Positions 6,919 to 16,642 are shown, counted from the first letter of the stretch. The stretch: 64,000 nucleotides of DNA from Bryobacter sp. (GCA_022843625.1 JALHNH010000004.1:1-64000); one strand, 5' to 3'. Notes: a model not told the origin generated them from the sequence alone. Made by a program: numbers and translations.

Positions 6919-8712
6919 TTGTCGAATTTGCCCCTGGCCACCCTGCGTGGTGTGCGTCTTGAGAAGATTGCGTCTTTGCGTGAACTGGGTCTGAACCCAT
7001 TCCCGGCCAAAAGCAATCGCACCCACATGACTGCCGAAGTCACGGGCAACTACGAGGCCCTCGAAGGCCAAACGGCAACCATTGCCGGCCGCCTGATGAG
7101 CTGGCGCAAGATGGGCGGCATGGCTTTTGGCAATGTGCAGGATCAAAGCAGCAACATGCAGATTGCGCTGCGCCGCGGCGAGATGCAAGGCACAGACGCT
7201 GCCGCCGGCACTTTGGGCTTTGAGAATTTCAACCTGCTCGATGTCGGCGATATCGTCGAGTGTACGGGCAAGGTGGGCAAGACCAAGACGGGCGAGATGT
7301 CGATCATTGCCGACAGTTTGCGGATCCTCACCAAGAGTCTGCGCGCCTTCCCCGACAAGCACTTTGGCATCAAGGATCGCGAGATTATCCTGCGCAAGCG
7401 CTACCTCGATACAACGGTGAACCCGGAGAATCGTACGCACTTTGAGCAGATCTCGCAGATGCTCTTTCAGATTCGCCGCTTCCTCAATGAACGTGGCTTT
7501 CTCGAATTCAATACGCCGATCATCCAGTCGCAGTACGGCGGCGGCACGGCCAAGCCCTTCATCACTCATGTCAACGCTCTATCCACCGACATGTACCTTG
7601 CGATCTCGCACGAGCTCTATCTGAAGCGTCTGGTAACGGCGGGCTTCGACAAGGTGTTCGTGATCGGCCGCCACTTCCGCAACGAAGGCATCGACCGTAG
7701 CCACCACCCGGAATTCGTAATGCTCGAAACCATGACGGCCTACGAGAACTACGAATACAACATGCAGTTGATCGAAGACCTCTTCCGCCATATCGCCATC
7801 AGTGTCTTTGATCGCACGGTATTTCAGGTAAAGGGCCACGAGGTGGATTTCGCCAAGGTATGGCCGCGAGTGCTGATGACGGACGCGGTGCTGGAAGCCA
7901 CCGGCATTGATTTCAAGGCAATCACAAGTGTCGATGAGGCCAACGAAAAGCTGGCCTCGATCGGCATCAGGGACGTACAGCCAAGTGTTGGCAATGCCCT
8001 TGTCCGCGCCTTTGAAGAAAAGGTCGAAAAGACCCTGATTCAGCCCACGTTTATCTACGGGCATCCGATCGAGATCTCGCCACTAGCCAAGCCCATGCAG
8101 AGCGACCCCCGTTATGTCGAGCGCTTCGAGATCTTCATCGCCGGTATGGAATGCGGCGACAACTGGAGCGAGCAGAACGACCCTGTGCAGCTACTGGCCA
8201 CCTGGAAGAAAGCCTTCAAGCCGGAAGACCGCGATGAGGGTGAATTCCATCCGCTCGACTATGATTTCGTTGAGATGCTTGAGCACGCAATGCCGCCCAC
8301 CACGGGTATCGGGCCAGGGCTTGAGCGCATGGCGATGATCTTCACGGGCCAGGAAGACATCTACGACGTGATTTACTTCCCGATGATGAAGCCGTTGCTG
8401 AGCGAAGTGAACAAGGTGATCTACGACGTCAAGGACGAAGAGGCGCAGAACGTCAAGGTAGACCTTCTTTTGACGGCTGAAGAATTTGCCGCCTGGCTCA
8501 AACAGGGCAAACTGAAGCCTCGTGGTGAGGCCCTGGCGCTTACTCCCGTCGAGACCGATTGGGAAGGCAACAAGCTCAAGCACTACGAGATTACGGGCCT
8601 CTCCAATGGTGGCAAGGTTACCGTGCGTGGCGCCGATGTCAGTGTCCTGATCTCAGAGACCTTCCCTGGTATCGAAGTGAAGACACGCCCAGTGCGCAAG
8701 GCCAACGGCTAA
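6919..8712 (+). CDS. lysS: Class II lysyl-tRNA synthetase with C-terminal extension
   Basis: The core has an OB-fold anticodon domain (residues about 50-150) and a class II catalytic domain: motif 2 in GRHFRNEGIDRSHHPEF near residue 250 and motif 3 in GIGPGLERMAMIF near 462. The usual protein ends soon after the FPMMKP-type strand, here near residue 490, but this one continues to 597, adding about 105 residues (KVDLLLTAEEFAAWLKQG, then GGKVTVRGADVSVLI). The start is TTG at 6919, supported by GAGG about 8 bases upstream. It charges tRNA-Lys in the cytoplasm. Its last four bases overlap the convergent hydrolase gene. Confidence 0.95.
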   Translation: MSNLPLATLRGVRLEKIASLRELGLNPFPAKSNRTHMTAEVTGNYEALEGQTATIAGRLMSWRKMGGMAFGNVQDQSSNMQIALRRGEMQGTDAAAGTLGFENFNLLDVGDIVECTGKVGKTKTGEMSIIADSLRILTKSLRAFPDKHFGIKDREIILRKRYLDTTVNPENRTHFEQISQMLFQIRRFLNERGFLEFNTPIIQSQYGGGTAKPFITHVNALSTDMYLAISHELYLKRLVTAGFDKVFVIGRHFRNEGIDRSHHPEFVMLETMTAYENYEYNMQLIEDLFRHIAISVFDRTVFQVKGHEVDFAKVWPRVLMTDAVLEATGIDFKAITSVDEANEKLASIGIRDVQPSVGNALVRAFEEKVEKTLIQPTFIYGHPIEISPLAKPMQSDPRYVERFEIFIAGMECGDNWSEQNDPVQLLATWKKAFKPEDRDEGEFHPLDYDFVEMLEHAMPPTTGIGPGLERMAMIFTGQEDIYDVIYFPMMKPLLSEVNKVIYDVKDEEAQNVKVDLLLTAEEFAAWLKQGKLKPRGEALALTPVETDWEGNKLKHYEITGLSNGGKVTVRGADVSVLISETFPGIEVKTRPVRKANG

Positions 8713-9632
8713 AGACTTTCGACAAACAGCTTCATTTCGCGCACGATTTCGGGCACGCTTGAGAGAAAGATGTAGAAGTTGGCCCCCGGGATCACAACGA
8801 TTCGAGCCGAAGGAACACCTTGCACGAGATCTTGCCGGTGACGGTTTTGGATTGCCCGATCGAAAGCATTCTTCTGCTCAAGCGCGAAACGCTCCTGCGG
8901 TGTTTGAGGATTGTATTTTCTTGTCTGCTCCGCCAGTGTGGGAAGGCCAGCAAAAAGTGCAAGTACGGGAACCTTGATCTTCCCGTATTCCGGCTGAATC
9001 AATCCTTGGAAGAGACCCTGGTTTGTCGCTCTTGAAACCTGGTATTTACCAAGGCTTCCATCCGGACGGATCTCATAAAGTTGCCGGACTTCAGACTCGG
9101 GAAAAGCGATTCCGTGGGTTTGGAGTTGCCATTTCTGATATCCCTGAATGGAACTCAGGTCTGGAGGACTAGGTGATCGCAAGGACGCTGGCAGTAGCCT
9201 TCCATCAGGGGAATCCACTCCGTAGTCAGAAGCCTTCAAAGTAGGGTCTTCAACGGAATTTAAATAGACGATACCGGCGATACGATCAGGGTAAGCGGCA
9301 GCGATAACGCCAATATCCTGCCCGCCAAAGGAATGTCCTGCAAGCACAGGCCGTTGCGTCAAATGTAGCGCATCGAGTACTTCAATCACATCCCGAGCCG
9401 CCCCAGGGCCTCGCCGGGTGATTCCGTATACGTGACCCAGGGCCGAAAGCTTCTCAGCAAGCGGATCATAGGCGTGTGCTGTGAGGTATCCGGCAAGCAA
9501 GATGATGGGCCGGCCCTGGCCACCCCAATCGAGCACCTCGAGCTCCACATTGCTATCAACACGAATGACCTGCGCTCTGGGTGCGCCCCAGACAACTTGC
9601 ATCGTGAAGATTAGAGCCAGCAGTCTCTGCAT
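8709..9632 (-). CDS. Secreted alpha/beta hydrolase, probably catalytically degenerate
   Basis: The 307-residue protein opens with a signal peptide (MQRLLALIFTMQVVWGA) and has the fold core PIILLAGYLTAHAYDPLAEKL, the nucleophile elbow GHSFGGQ, and a C-terminal IPGANFYIFLSSVPEIV. In related hydrolases the last segment normally carries the catalytic His (GANHYxFLS); here it is Phe. The region after RRGPGAARD also looks shortened by roughly 15 residues between the RRG turn and the DVIEVLDAL helix. I infer loss or change of hydrolase activity. It meets lysS tail-to-tail with a 4-base overlap and precedes no obvious partner. Confidence 0.78.
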   Translation of the reverse strand: MQRLLALIFTMQVVWGAPRAQVIRVDSNVELEVLDWGGQGRPIILLAGYLTAHAYDPLAEKLSALGHVYGITRRGPGAARDVIEVLDALHLTQRPVLAGHSFGGQDIGVIAAAYPDRIAGIVYLNSVEDPTLKASDYGVDSPDGRLLPASLRSPSPPDLSSIQGYQKWQLQTHGIAFPESEVRQLYEIRPDGSLGKYQVSRATNQGLFQGLIQPEYGKIKVPVLALFAGLPTLAEQTRKYNPQTPQERFALEQKNAFDRAIQNRHRQDLVQGVPSARIVVIPGANFYIFLSSVPEIVREMKLFVESL

Positions 9633-9648
9633 GCAGAGAGATTAACAG

Positions 9649-10113
<465 letters not shown>

Positions 10114-10119
10114 GCTTCC

Positions 10120-10773
10120 TTAGATGTTATCCAAGGGCGGATCGACTAAAAAGTGGTTGGCTTTGAGCCAGGCTTTGGTGCGGCGCGGCGGCTCTTCCGT
10201 AACCAGCCGCACAAGGTCGGCGGGGGAATCGATGTCGTACCAGGGGAGACCCAGATCCACACTGAGGCCGAGCCTTTCTGCAGCCGCCACGCTTTGGTTA
10301 AGAGTTTGATCAGTAGACCATTCCACCCCGTCAAAGAGGCTGACGGGCAGCTTTCGAAACTGAATCGCATAGTAGCCTCCGTCGATGCTGGGGCCAAAGC
10401 TGATATCCGCCTCTGATTTGAGAATTGTGTTCAGATGTCCGGGAGGTAAGGTGGGTGCGTCGCTACCCAAAATCAGCACCTGCGTGTGGCCTTGAGCAAA
10501 TGCGTTGTGTGCCGCATTCCACATTTTTTCTCCAAGGTCGGTACCCGCTTGTAGCTTTCTCGGAAATGAGAATTCAGGCCAGGCTTCGGTTTCTTGATCG
10601 AGATGAAGCTCGACATCTGCAAGAGAGGTGAAACCCTTGAGGCTCTCAAGAACGTCTCCTACAAACGAAGAGTGAAGTTCAGAACACTGTTCTGGGCTTA
10701 AAACTGGCTGAAGTCTGGTCTTTACCCTGCCCGGTAGAGGAGCTTTGGCGAAAAGCAAGATGACGGGGGGCAT
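10120..10773 (-). CDS. DUF2064 / TIGR04282-type nucleotidyl- or glycosyltransferase
   Basis: The 217-residue protein has the GT-A-like start VILLFAKAPLPGRVKTRL, an Asp-containing ILGSDAPTLPPGHL around residue 100 and SFGPSIDGGYYAIQF near 135, a pattern I associate with the TIGR04282 family (formerly DUF2064), distant relatives of MobA and CofC nucleotidyltransferases. Substrate unknown. It heads a two-gene unit with bcp and is divergent from the cytochrome c gene; the two possible ATG codons lie back to back at 10771-10776. Confidence 0.8.
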   Translation of the reverse strand: MPPVILLFAKAPLPGRVKTRLQPVLSPEQCSELHSSFVGDVLESLKGFTSLADVELHLDQETEAWPEFSFPRKLQAGTDLGEKMWNAAHNAFAQGHTQVLILGSDAPTLPPGHLNTILKSEADISFGPSIDGGYYAIQFRKLPVSLFDGVEWSTDQTLNQSVAAAERLGLSVDLGLPWYDIDSPADLVRLVTEEPPRRTKAWLKANHFLVDPPLDNI

Positions 10774-10797
10774 ATGGCCATTGTAAAATTAGATTCA

Positions 10798-11136
10798 ATG
10801 AAGAAGAGTGTTGTTCTTTCGATTGGCGCGACGTCGCTTATGGCGTTGGGCCTGATTTCTCTGCCTTCTTCGGCAGCTCAGAACGGGAATGTAGAGAAGG
10901 GCAAGGAAGTATTTGAACAATGCTCCGTTTGCCATACACCCGACAGTGAAGAGAAGAAAATGGGTCCGGGCTTGAAGGGTCTCTTCAAGAGGGCCAAGAT
11001 GCAAAACGGCAAAGAACCGAGCGAGGCCAATGTGCGTGCGCTCATCAACAATGGCGGCAACGGAATGCCCGCTTACGAAGAGCTGCTCAGCAAAGAAGAG
11101 CGCGACGACCTGATCGCTTACCTCAAGACTCTCTAA
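10798..11136 (+). CDS. Small periplasmic c-type cytochrome
   Basis: The product from ATG 10798 is 112 residues: a signal peptide (KKSVVLSIGATSLMALG... ending SSAAQ), one haem-binding CSVCH, and a Met ligand in NGGNGMPAYEELLS. This is a class I monohaem cytochrome c, exported and loaded with haem in the periplasm, serving electron transfer. An in-frame ATG at 10774 would place eight extra residues before the signal peptide and abuts the divergent gene, so I use 10798, though its Shine-Dalgarno is poor. Confidence 0.9.
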   Translation: MKKSVVLSIGATSLMALGLISLPSSAAQNGNVEKGKEVFEQCSVCHTPDSEEKKMGPGLKGLFKRAKMQNGKEPSEANVRALINNGGNGMPAYEELLSKEERDDLIAYLKTL

Positions 11137-11200
11137 TTCATCTTTTGATCTGCTATACTAGGTAAATGTGACCAAGCGATTGGTTGCCTCTCTCTCTTGC

Positions 11201-11276
11201 GTCCCCATCGTCTAGAGGCCTAGGACACCGCCCTTTCACGGCGATAACCGGGGTTCGAATCCCCGTGGGGACGCCA
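11201..11276 (+). tRNA. tRNA-Glu (anticodon TTC)
   Basis: The acceptor arms GTCCCCA and TGGGGAC pair, the anticodon loop CTTTCAC places TTC at 11235-11237, the T arm reads GGGGTTCGAATCCCC, and CCA is encoded at 11274-11276. The first pair of the anticodon stem is a C-A mismatch. A strong terminator follows at 11291. Confidence 0.97.
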
Positions 11277-11290
11277 CTAAGTTTTAATTG

Positions 11291-11326
11291 AAAATGCACC
11301 GGCTGAGATCAGCCGGTGCATTTTTT
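11291..11326. terminator. Bidirectional intrinsic terminator
   Basis: A 10-bp stem TGCACCGGCT/AGCCGGTGCA (11295-11304 with 11311-11320) is preceded by AAAA and followed by TTTTTT, so it can end transcription on both strands: tRNA-Glu from the left and the hydrolase at 11341-12357 from the right. Confidence 0.9.
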
Positions 11327-11340
11327 ATTGTGGTTTCTAA

Positions 11341-12357
11341 TTAGAACTTTGGGAAGACGACAGGTAGCGCCTGATCTGCCGTCCAGATACAGCGGTTATT
11401 GTGTCCACAAAGCGGAACCGTGACAAAGTTATGGTCTTTGGCTTTCAGCTTGGTGACGTGGGCAAAAAAGCCCTTGGCGCGGTCGTAGCGGGTTGGGCCT
11501 TGGGCCATGGATATGCAACTCGAATCAAAACCGGCAATCGGCAGTGTGTCGAGTTCGCCCATCAAGTACGTTACAGGCCTAGAGAGTAGCTGCTGACGAA
11601 TTTGCTCTGCATTAAGTGAGGCTGCGTAGCCTTTTAGATTGTCGAGGCCGTGCATCCATGAGTTATAAGTGGTGCAGTTACGGCGGTCACCATAGGCGCG
11701 AAATTCCTCTTCACATTTACCTTTGGTGTCGCAATGAAAGTCGCGGGGCAGGCGCATGGCGTCCATATACACATAACTTGAGGGATTTGAAACGACGTAT
11801 CGCACCGGAACGCGCAATGTTTCGTGAACCTTGTTTGCCGCAGCGTAGCGCTGTGTAATCTGGCCACCGGCAGAGTGGCCGCTAACGACGATCCCTTTCA
11901 GGTTTGGGAAAATTTTTTCGTCCGATAGCTGCTTAAGCAACTTGTCGAGCAGGTCGTAGGAATAGATTCCCTTTTGGTTGAGAGCTTCAAAACCGTTCTT
12001 CCAGTCGCCACAATCCCAGGCAATTTCGTCTTTGGCCAGTGTGTCCTTGCAACCTGCTCCATTGTTGCCGGCATATCGAGGCGAGATGACGATCGTGTTC
12101 TCCAGCGCACCGGCAAGGAAGGCTGCGGCCATGCCGGTAGAGTAGTAATCATGAGCGTTACGGCCCGCACCATGAATGATGATCATGGCACGCACAATTT
12201 TTTCGTTTCGTTTATCTAGCGGGTAATTTCGATAGAGCAGGGAAAATTTTTTCGCTTCCCCAAGCATGAGTTTTTCAGTGCATTCGGGCGTTGCGGTTGA
12301 GCAGTACTGCGCAAAGCAGGAACTCAGAAAGAAGAAAAATAGAGTCAACTTTTGCAT
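11341..12357 (-). CDS. Secreted alpha/beta hydrolase
   Basis: The 338-residue protein has a signal peptide (KLTLFFFFLSSCFAQ), an oxyanion-region motif MIIIHGAGRNAHDYY near residue 58-72, and the nucleophile elbow VVSGHSAGGQITQRY. Several cysteines (YCSTATPEC, GCKDT, WDCGDW, DSSCIS, LCGHNNRC) suggest disulphides outside the cytoplasm. It ends with LCGHNNRCIWTADQALP, where a catalytic His could lie. It looks like an exported esterase or peptidase of unknown substrate. It ends at a shared terminator and diverges from the MDR oxidoreductase gene 20 bases away. Confidence 0.82.
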   Translation of the reverse strand: MQKLTLFFFFLSSCFAQYCSTATPECTEKLMLGEAKKFSLLYRNYPLDKRNEKIVRAMIIIHGAGRNAHDYYSTGMAAAFLAGALENTIVISPRYAGNNGAGCKDTLAKDEIAWDCGDWKNGFEALNQKGIYSYDLLDKLLKQLSDEKIFPNLKGIVVSGHSAGGQITQRYAAANKVHETLRVPVRYVVSNPSSYVYMDAMRLPRDFHCDTKGKCEEEFRAYGDRRNCTTYNSWMHGLDNLKGYAASLNAEQIRQQLLSRPVTYLMGELDTLPIAGFDSSCISMAQGPTRYDRAKGFFAHVTKLKAKDHNFVTVPLCGHNNRCIWTADQALPVVFPKF

Positions 12358-12377
12358 GGCGTGAGAATCTTACCAGT

Positions 12378-13388
12378 ATGCGACAAGCAGTGATTGAAGG
12401 CGGATTCGGCATTGAGCGAGTGGTGTGGCGCGAGGTGCAGGATCCGCTGCCGGGGCCAGGGCAAGTGCTGGTTCGAGTGCGAGCGACCTCACTCAACTAC
12501 CGCGACTATCTGGTAGTTAAAGGCGATTACAACCCGAAGATGTCGCTGCCTCGTGTGCCTTTGAGCGATGGGGCTGGTGAGATTGTGGCACTTGGTGCCG
12601 GGGTCAGTAATTGGTCGGTTGGAGATCGTGTCGCTGGAATTTTTATGCAGAGCTGGCTTGATGGGTCCTACCGTGATCTTTACGGCAAGTCGGCGTTGGG
12701 TGGTGCGATTGATGGCATGCTTGCTGAGCTGGTTGTGCTCGATTCTCAGAGCGTGGTAGCGATCCCGGATTATTTGAGTTTTGCCGAGGCAGCGACATTG
12801 CCTTGTGCGGCGGTTACAGCCTGGAATGCACTCTTTCAGAGTGGAAATGTGAAGCCAGGAGATACGGTATTGGTGCAGGGATCGGGTGGTGTGAGTGTGT
12901 TTGCGCTCCAGTTGGCCAAAGCTGCCGGGGCGCGGGTGATCGCTACCTCAAGCCACCCAGCGAAGATGGAGCGGCTCAAGGCAATGGGCGCGGACTGGGT
13001 TCTCAACTACAAGGATGAGCCCGAGTGGGGCAAGGTGATCGCAAAGGCCGGTGGCGTGGATCATGTGGTTGAAGTGGGGGGGATTGGGTCGCTAGAGCAA
13101 TCGATTGTTGCGGTTCGCGCGGGCGGGCAGGTGAGTGTAATTGGCGTCTTGACTGGGGTAGCGGGCAGCTTGAACATTGCTCCCATTCTGCATAAGCATC
13201 TACATGTACAGGGGATTTATGTCGGATCGCGCGCGATGTTCCAAAATCTCAACCGGGCTCTGACTCAGAATCGGGTGAAACCAGTGATTGATTCTGTTTA
13301 CCCGGCAGTGAAGATTCAAGAAGCCCTGCGGCACATGGAAGGCGCAGGTCACTTTGGCAAGATTGTTGTCGAGTTCCAGGATCTGTAA
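12378..13388 (+). CDS. MDR-family NAD(P)H oxidoreductase (quinone oxidoreductase-like)
   Basis: The 336-residue protein has the GroES-like N-terminal domain (GPGQVLVRVRATSLNYRDYLV), and a Rossmann domain with VLVQGSGGVSVFALQLAKAAGARVIATSS. The zinc-binding Cys of classical alcohol dehydrogenases is replaced in LNYRD, placing it with zinc-independent quinone or enoyl reductases. Such enzymes reduce alpha,beta-unsaturated carbonyls or quinones with NAD(P)H. I start at ATG 12378 (RQAVIEGGFG) rather than an upstream ATG inside the divergent gene. Confidence 0.88.
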   Translation: MRQAVIEGGFGIERVVWREVQDPLPGPGQVLVRVRATSLNYRDYLVVKGDYNPKMSLPRVPLSDGAGEIVALGAGVSNWSVGDRVAGIFMQSWLDGSYRDLYGKSALGGAIDGMLAELVVLDSQSVVAIPDYLSFAEAATLPCAAVTAWNALFQSGNVKPGDTVLVQGSGGVSVFALQLAKAAGARVIATSSHPAKMERLKAMGADWVLNYKDEPEWGKVIAKAGGVDHVVEVGGIGSLEQSIVAVRAGGQVSVIGVLTGVAGSLNIAPILHKHLHVQGIYVGSRAMFQNLNRALTQNRVKPVIDSVYPAVKIQEALRHMEGAGHFGKIVVEFQDL

Positions 13389-13431
13389 CGATCTTGCATT
13401 GCCACAGGAATAGCGAGAAGATAAACCCTTC

Positions 13432-15987
13432 ATGAATCTAGACCGCTGGCAGCGAATTTCTGAAATTTTCGATGTTCTCTCGGCCGAACCAGCTCAATCG
13501 TGGCAACCTCGCCTACTTTCGCTTTGTCCTGATGACCCCGCCCTTCGCGAGGAGATTTTTTCTTTGCTCACTAATGCCCCTGTGGCATCTGCTCATCTCG
13601 ATGCAATCATGGCTGATGCCTATCAGGACATCGGCGAAGATGATGATCTACCGGAGAAAATTGGTCCCTTTGAGCTGGTGCGGGAAATTGGCCGCGGTGG
13701 TATCGGTTCGGTTTGGCTGGCGCGCCGCGTAGATGGAGGCTTTGATCAATCGGTTGCCATCAAGTTCATCAAGCGGGGCATGGATTCCCGGGAAATCCTC
13801 CGCCTCTTCCATCAGGAAGGCCGCATCCTATCGTTGCTTCAGCATCCCAACATTGCTCGTCTCATCGACGGTGGGGTAACGCCCTCCGGCCGCCCCTATC
13901 TCGTCATGGACTTTATTGAAGGTCAACCTCTCCTTGAGTGGGTCAAGGATCAGGCCCTACCTCAAGTTCTGCGTCTCTTCCAATCGATCTGCGGAGCAGT
14001 CCAATACGCTCATTCCCATCTCATCGTTCATCGCGATCTCAAGCCGGCTAATATCCTCGTCGATACTCAAGGCAATGCAAAGCTCCTCGATTTCGGGATT
14101 GCTAAAATTCTCGAAGCGGGCGCTGATTCAGGCAAGACGCAAACCGGGGTTCGAATATTTACGCCAGACTACTCCAGCCCCGAGCAGAGATTGGGGTCAG
14201 TCTCTTCGATTTCGACCGACATTTACTCCCTTGGTGCGGTTTTGGAAAAAATTCTTCCCGTTCCTGCGGGACCCGATCTTTCAGCCATTGTCCAGCGGGC
14301 CATGCGTGAAGAGCCGCAAAACCGATACGCCACAGTAGATCAGATATCAGCCGACATAGAAAACTTCCTCACCGGCCGCCCGGTTCTAGCCCGACAGGGC
14401 AACTTCACATATCTGGCGAAGAAATTTCTTTCTCGCAACCGCTGGTCAGTGGCAGCAGGGTTGAGCTTTGTTTTGCTTCTCGCAATTTCTTTGATTGGAG
14501 CGCTCTACCAATCCCGGCGCGTAGCCGCAGAACGCGACCGGGCAGAACTGAGTTCGCGTTTCCTTGCGGGCCTGTTTGCCGCAGCCGATCCTGAGCACTC
14601 CCAGGGGGCGGTGCTAACGATCAATGACCTTCTGGATGATGGTCTCAACAGGGCGCGCGCCATCAACGACCCGGTTTCGCGTCACACGCTTATGGACACC
14701 ATCGCTGTTGCATACTTCAGCCTTGGACTTTACGAAAAAGCTTCTGGCGTCCATTACGAACTTCTCAAGGCTTACGAAGATTCCGGTCAAATGAATAGTG
14801 CCCGTGCTGCGCTGACACTCGGCTACCTTGCCGAATCTGAAAGTGCTCGCGACCACCACGACCGCGCCACCGTGCTTGCCCAACGTGGCGTCGACATCGC
14901 TCGTAGCCTTTCGCCTTCTTCCCCCGATACACTTGCACGCACCCTCCAGCATCAATGCGTTCACTTGCATCAGGCCTCTCGTTTTCATCTTGCCATTCAG
15001 GCTTGCGCCGAGGCAGACACCATCGCTGCCCGCTCTACTCTTGCTCCCAATGAGCGTGCTGAAATTCTCGTTGCCTATGGCCGCGCCTTACAAGATCACA
15101 ATCGACTTGCCGATGCCGAACTTGCATTGGAGCGAGCCATACCTTTTGCGCGTAGCTCAGGCGTAAGTCTCAATTCCACCTCTGCCCAGGTTCTCTCGGG
15201 CCTCTCCTCGCTTTACTATCGCCAGGACAAATTCCCCCAGGCTGAAAAGACGCTTCGTGAAGCTATTTCTTTCAAGCGCAAGCTCTATCCCAAAGGCCAT
15301 CTTGACCTCGCACGCTCACTGAACAATCTGGCGAATATCGTCTCCAGCCAGAAGAGGGATGTAGAGGCCGTCCCCATCTTTGAGGAGGCTCATCGCTATT
15401 ACCGTCAGGCCCTCGGCCCCAAAAGCTCAGAGCTTGCCAGTTCTCTTTCGAATCTCGCAATGGCGAAATCATTTCTGAAAGAGCCTCAGGCAGCAGCCGA
15501 TATCATGGAATCTGTGGTCAACATGCAGGCGGCTACGGTTGGCGCTGGCCGCCTGCCTCACATCAACAGCCAGATCAAACACGCCTCCATCATCTCCGAA
15601 GACCTGGGTTTGCCCCTAAAGGCCCGTCCCATTCTTGAAGATGCGCTCACTGCACTTGGCAAACTGGATTCGCCTCCACCCATGCAAACCAACTATGCCA
15701 AGTCTATGCTTGCTTATTGCTTAACCGAGGCGGGTCAGGCTGCCGCCGCTGAGCAGCTTTCGCGCGAGGCACTTGAGGGGCTTAAAGGTGTGCTTCCACC
15801 CAAACACCGCCTTTTTGATCACGTCAACTTGATTCGCGCCGGATCACTTCTTGGGCTGGGCCGTCTCGATGAGGCCCATTCGATTCTTCTGCCGCTCATC
15901 AAGCAGGAAGAAAAAAACGCCGATCCTGGCTGGCGCACAATCCAGATTCGCCGCTATTGGGCCGAATTGCTATCCCGTCGCAAGTAG
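13432..15987 (+). CDS. Membrane Ser/Thr protein kinase with TPR sensor domain
   Basis: The 851-residue protein starts with a short helical region (DRWQRISEIFDVLSAEP), then a Hanks-type kinase: glycine loop GRGGIGSVWLARR near 88, Lys in VAIKFIKRG, HRDLKPANIL near 198 and LDFGIAKI near 218. A transmembrane helix SVAAGLSFVLLLAISLIGAL lies near 338. The rest, about residues 370-850, is tetratricopeptide repeats (for example SLNNLANIVSSQKRD and LSNLAMAKSFLKEPQ), probably periplasmic. This kinase-TM-TPR layout is very common in acidobacteria and usually paired with an ECF sigma factor. That sigma gene here is convergent and overlaps its last 34 bases. Confidence 0.92.
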   Translation: MNLDRWQRISEIFDVLSAEPAQSWQPRLLSLCPDDPALREEIFSLLTNAPVASAHLDAIMADAYQDIGEDDDLPEKIGPFELVREIGRGGIGSVWLARRVDGGFDQSVAIKFIKRGMDSREILRLFHQEGRILSLLQHPNIARLIDGGVTPSGRPYLVMDFIEGQPLLEWVKDQALPQVLRLFQSICGAVQYAHSHLIVHRDLKPANILVDTQGNAKLLDFGIAKILEAGADSGKTQTGVRIFTPDYSSPEQRLGSVSSISTDIYSLGAVLEKILPVPAGPDLSAIVQRAMREEPQNRYATVDQISADIENFLTGRPVLARQGNFTYLAKKFLSRNRWSVAAGLSFVLLLAISLIGALYQSRRVAAERDRAELSSRFLAGLFAAADPEHSQGAVLTINDLLDDGLNRARAINDPVSRHTLMDTIAVAYFSLGLYEKASGVHYELLKAYEDSGQMNSARAALTLGYLAESESARDHHDRATVLAQRGVDIARSLSPSSPDTLARTLQHQCVHLHQASRFHLAIQACAEADTIAARSTLAPNERAEILVAYGRALQDHNRLADAELALERAIPFARSSGVSLNSTSAQVLSGLSSLYYRQDKFPQAEKTLREAISFKRKLYPKGHLDLARSLNNLANIVSSQKRDVEAVPIFEEAHRYYRQALGPKSSELASSLSNLAMAKSFLKEPQAAADIMESVVNMQAATVGAGRLPHINSQIKHASIISEDLGLPLKARPILEDALTALGKLDSPPPMQTNYAKSMLAYCLTEAGQAAAAEQLSREALEGLKGVLPPKHRLFDHVNLIRAGSLLGLGRLDEAHSILLPLIKQEEKNADPGWRTIQIRRYWAELLSRRK

Positions 15988-16535
15988 CTGAGCAGCCAGG
16001 CCTCTGCCAGCCTTAACTCCTTGCGGACTGTTTCTGCCGAAGTCTGTTCGATCTCCCCAATTTCTTCCATCTTCAGGCCGCCAAAGTAGCGTAGTTCTAC
16101 CATTCGTGCCTTCCGTGCATCAAAGCGATCCAACTCTTCTAGCGCGTGGTGCAGGTCAATCACACTTTCCGTTTGCGCTGCAACACCCAGCCGCTGCTCT
16201 TCAATGGGCTCAAAGGCAATCATCCCGCCACGCTTTGCCGCCCCTTGCATTCTTTCCCGGTCGATGAGAATTTGTCGCATCGCACGCGCCGCAAGAGAGA
16301 AAAAGTGCAACCGGCTCTCATAGTTCCGGCTGGCAGATTCTACCAGCTTCAGATAGAGCTCATGCACCACTGCGGTCGGCTGTAGGGTTGAAACTCCGTG
16401 CTGGGACTCCACCCTGCGTGCGATCTGCTTCAATTCCTGGTAGACCAGAGGCACAAGCTTGTCATATGCTTCCCTGTCCCCCTCATTCCATCGAATCAGT
16501 AGGCCTGTAATTTCCCCTGTGACTTCATTCTCCAC
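15954..16535 (-). CDS. ECF sigma factor, TIGR02999-like subfamily
   Basis: The 193-residue protein starts with EITGLLIRWNEGDREAYDKLVPLVYQEL and has ALEELDRFDARKARMVELRYFGGLKMEEIGE near its end, a signature of the acidobacterial/planctomycete ECF group that accompanies Ser/Thr kinases. Region 2 includes LHFFSLAARAMRQILID; region 4 ends SAETVRKELRLAEAWL. The gene overlaps the 3' end of the kinase gene by 34 bases in the opposite direction, so transcripts from the two would be complementary at their ends. Regulation by phosphorylation is an inference from this pairing. Confidence 0.9.
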   Translation of the reverse strand: MENEVTGEITGLLIRWNEGDREAYDKLVPLVYQELKQIARRVESQHGVSTLQPTAVVHELYLKLVESASRNYESRLHFFSLAARAMRQILIDRERMQGAAKRGGMIAFEPIEEQRLGVAAQTESVIDLHHALEELDRFDARKARMVELRYFGGLKMEEIGEIEQTSAETVRKELRLAEAWLLSYLRRDSNSAQ

Positions 16536-16642
16536 GGTTCAACAAATAGTACCAAACAGGATCGTTTAGTTGAGCTGCTGGCTTGGGCTTTCCCCTTCAG
16601 ACTCCGTATCAAGATCAGAACACCTCCCAAAAGGATCAACAT

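Noticed and set aside
14140..14170. tRNA T-arm-like sequence GGGGTTCGAATATTT
   Set aside because: It lies inside the kinase coding frame; no acceptor or anticodon arms pair around it.
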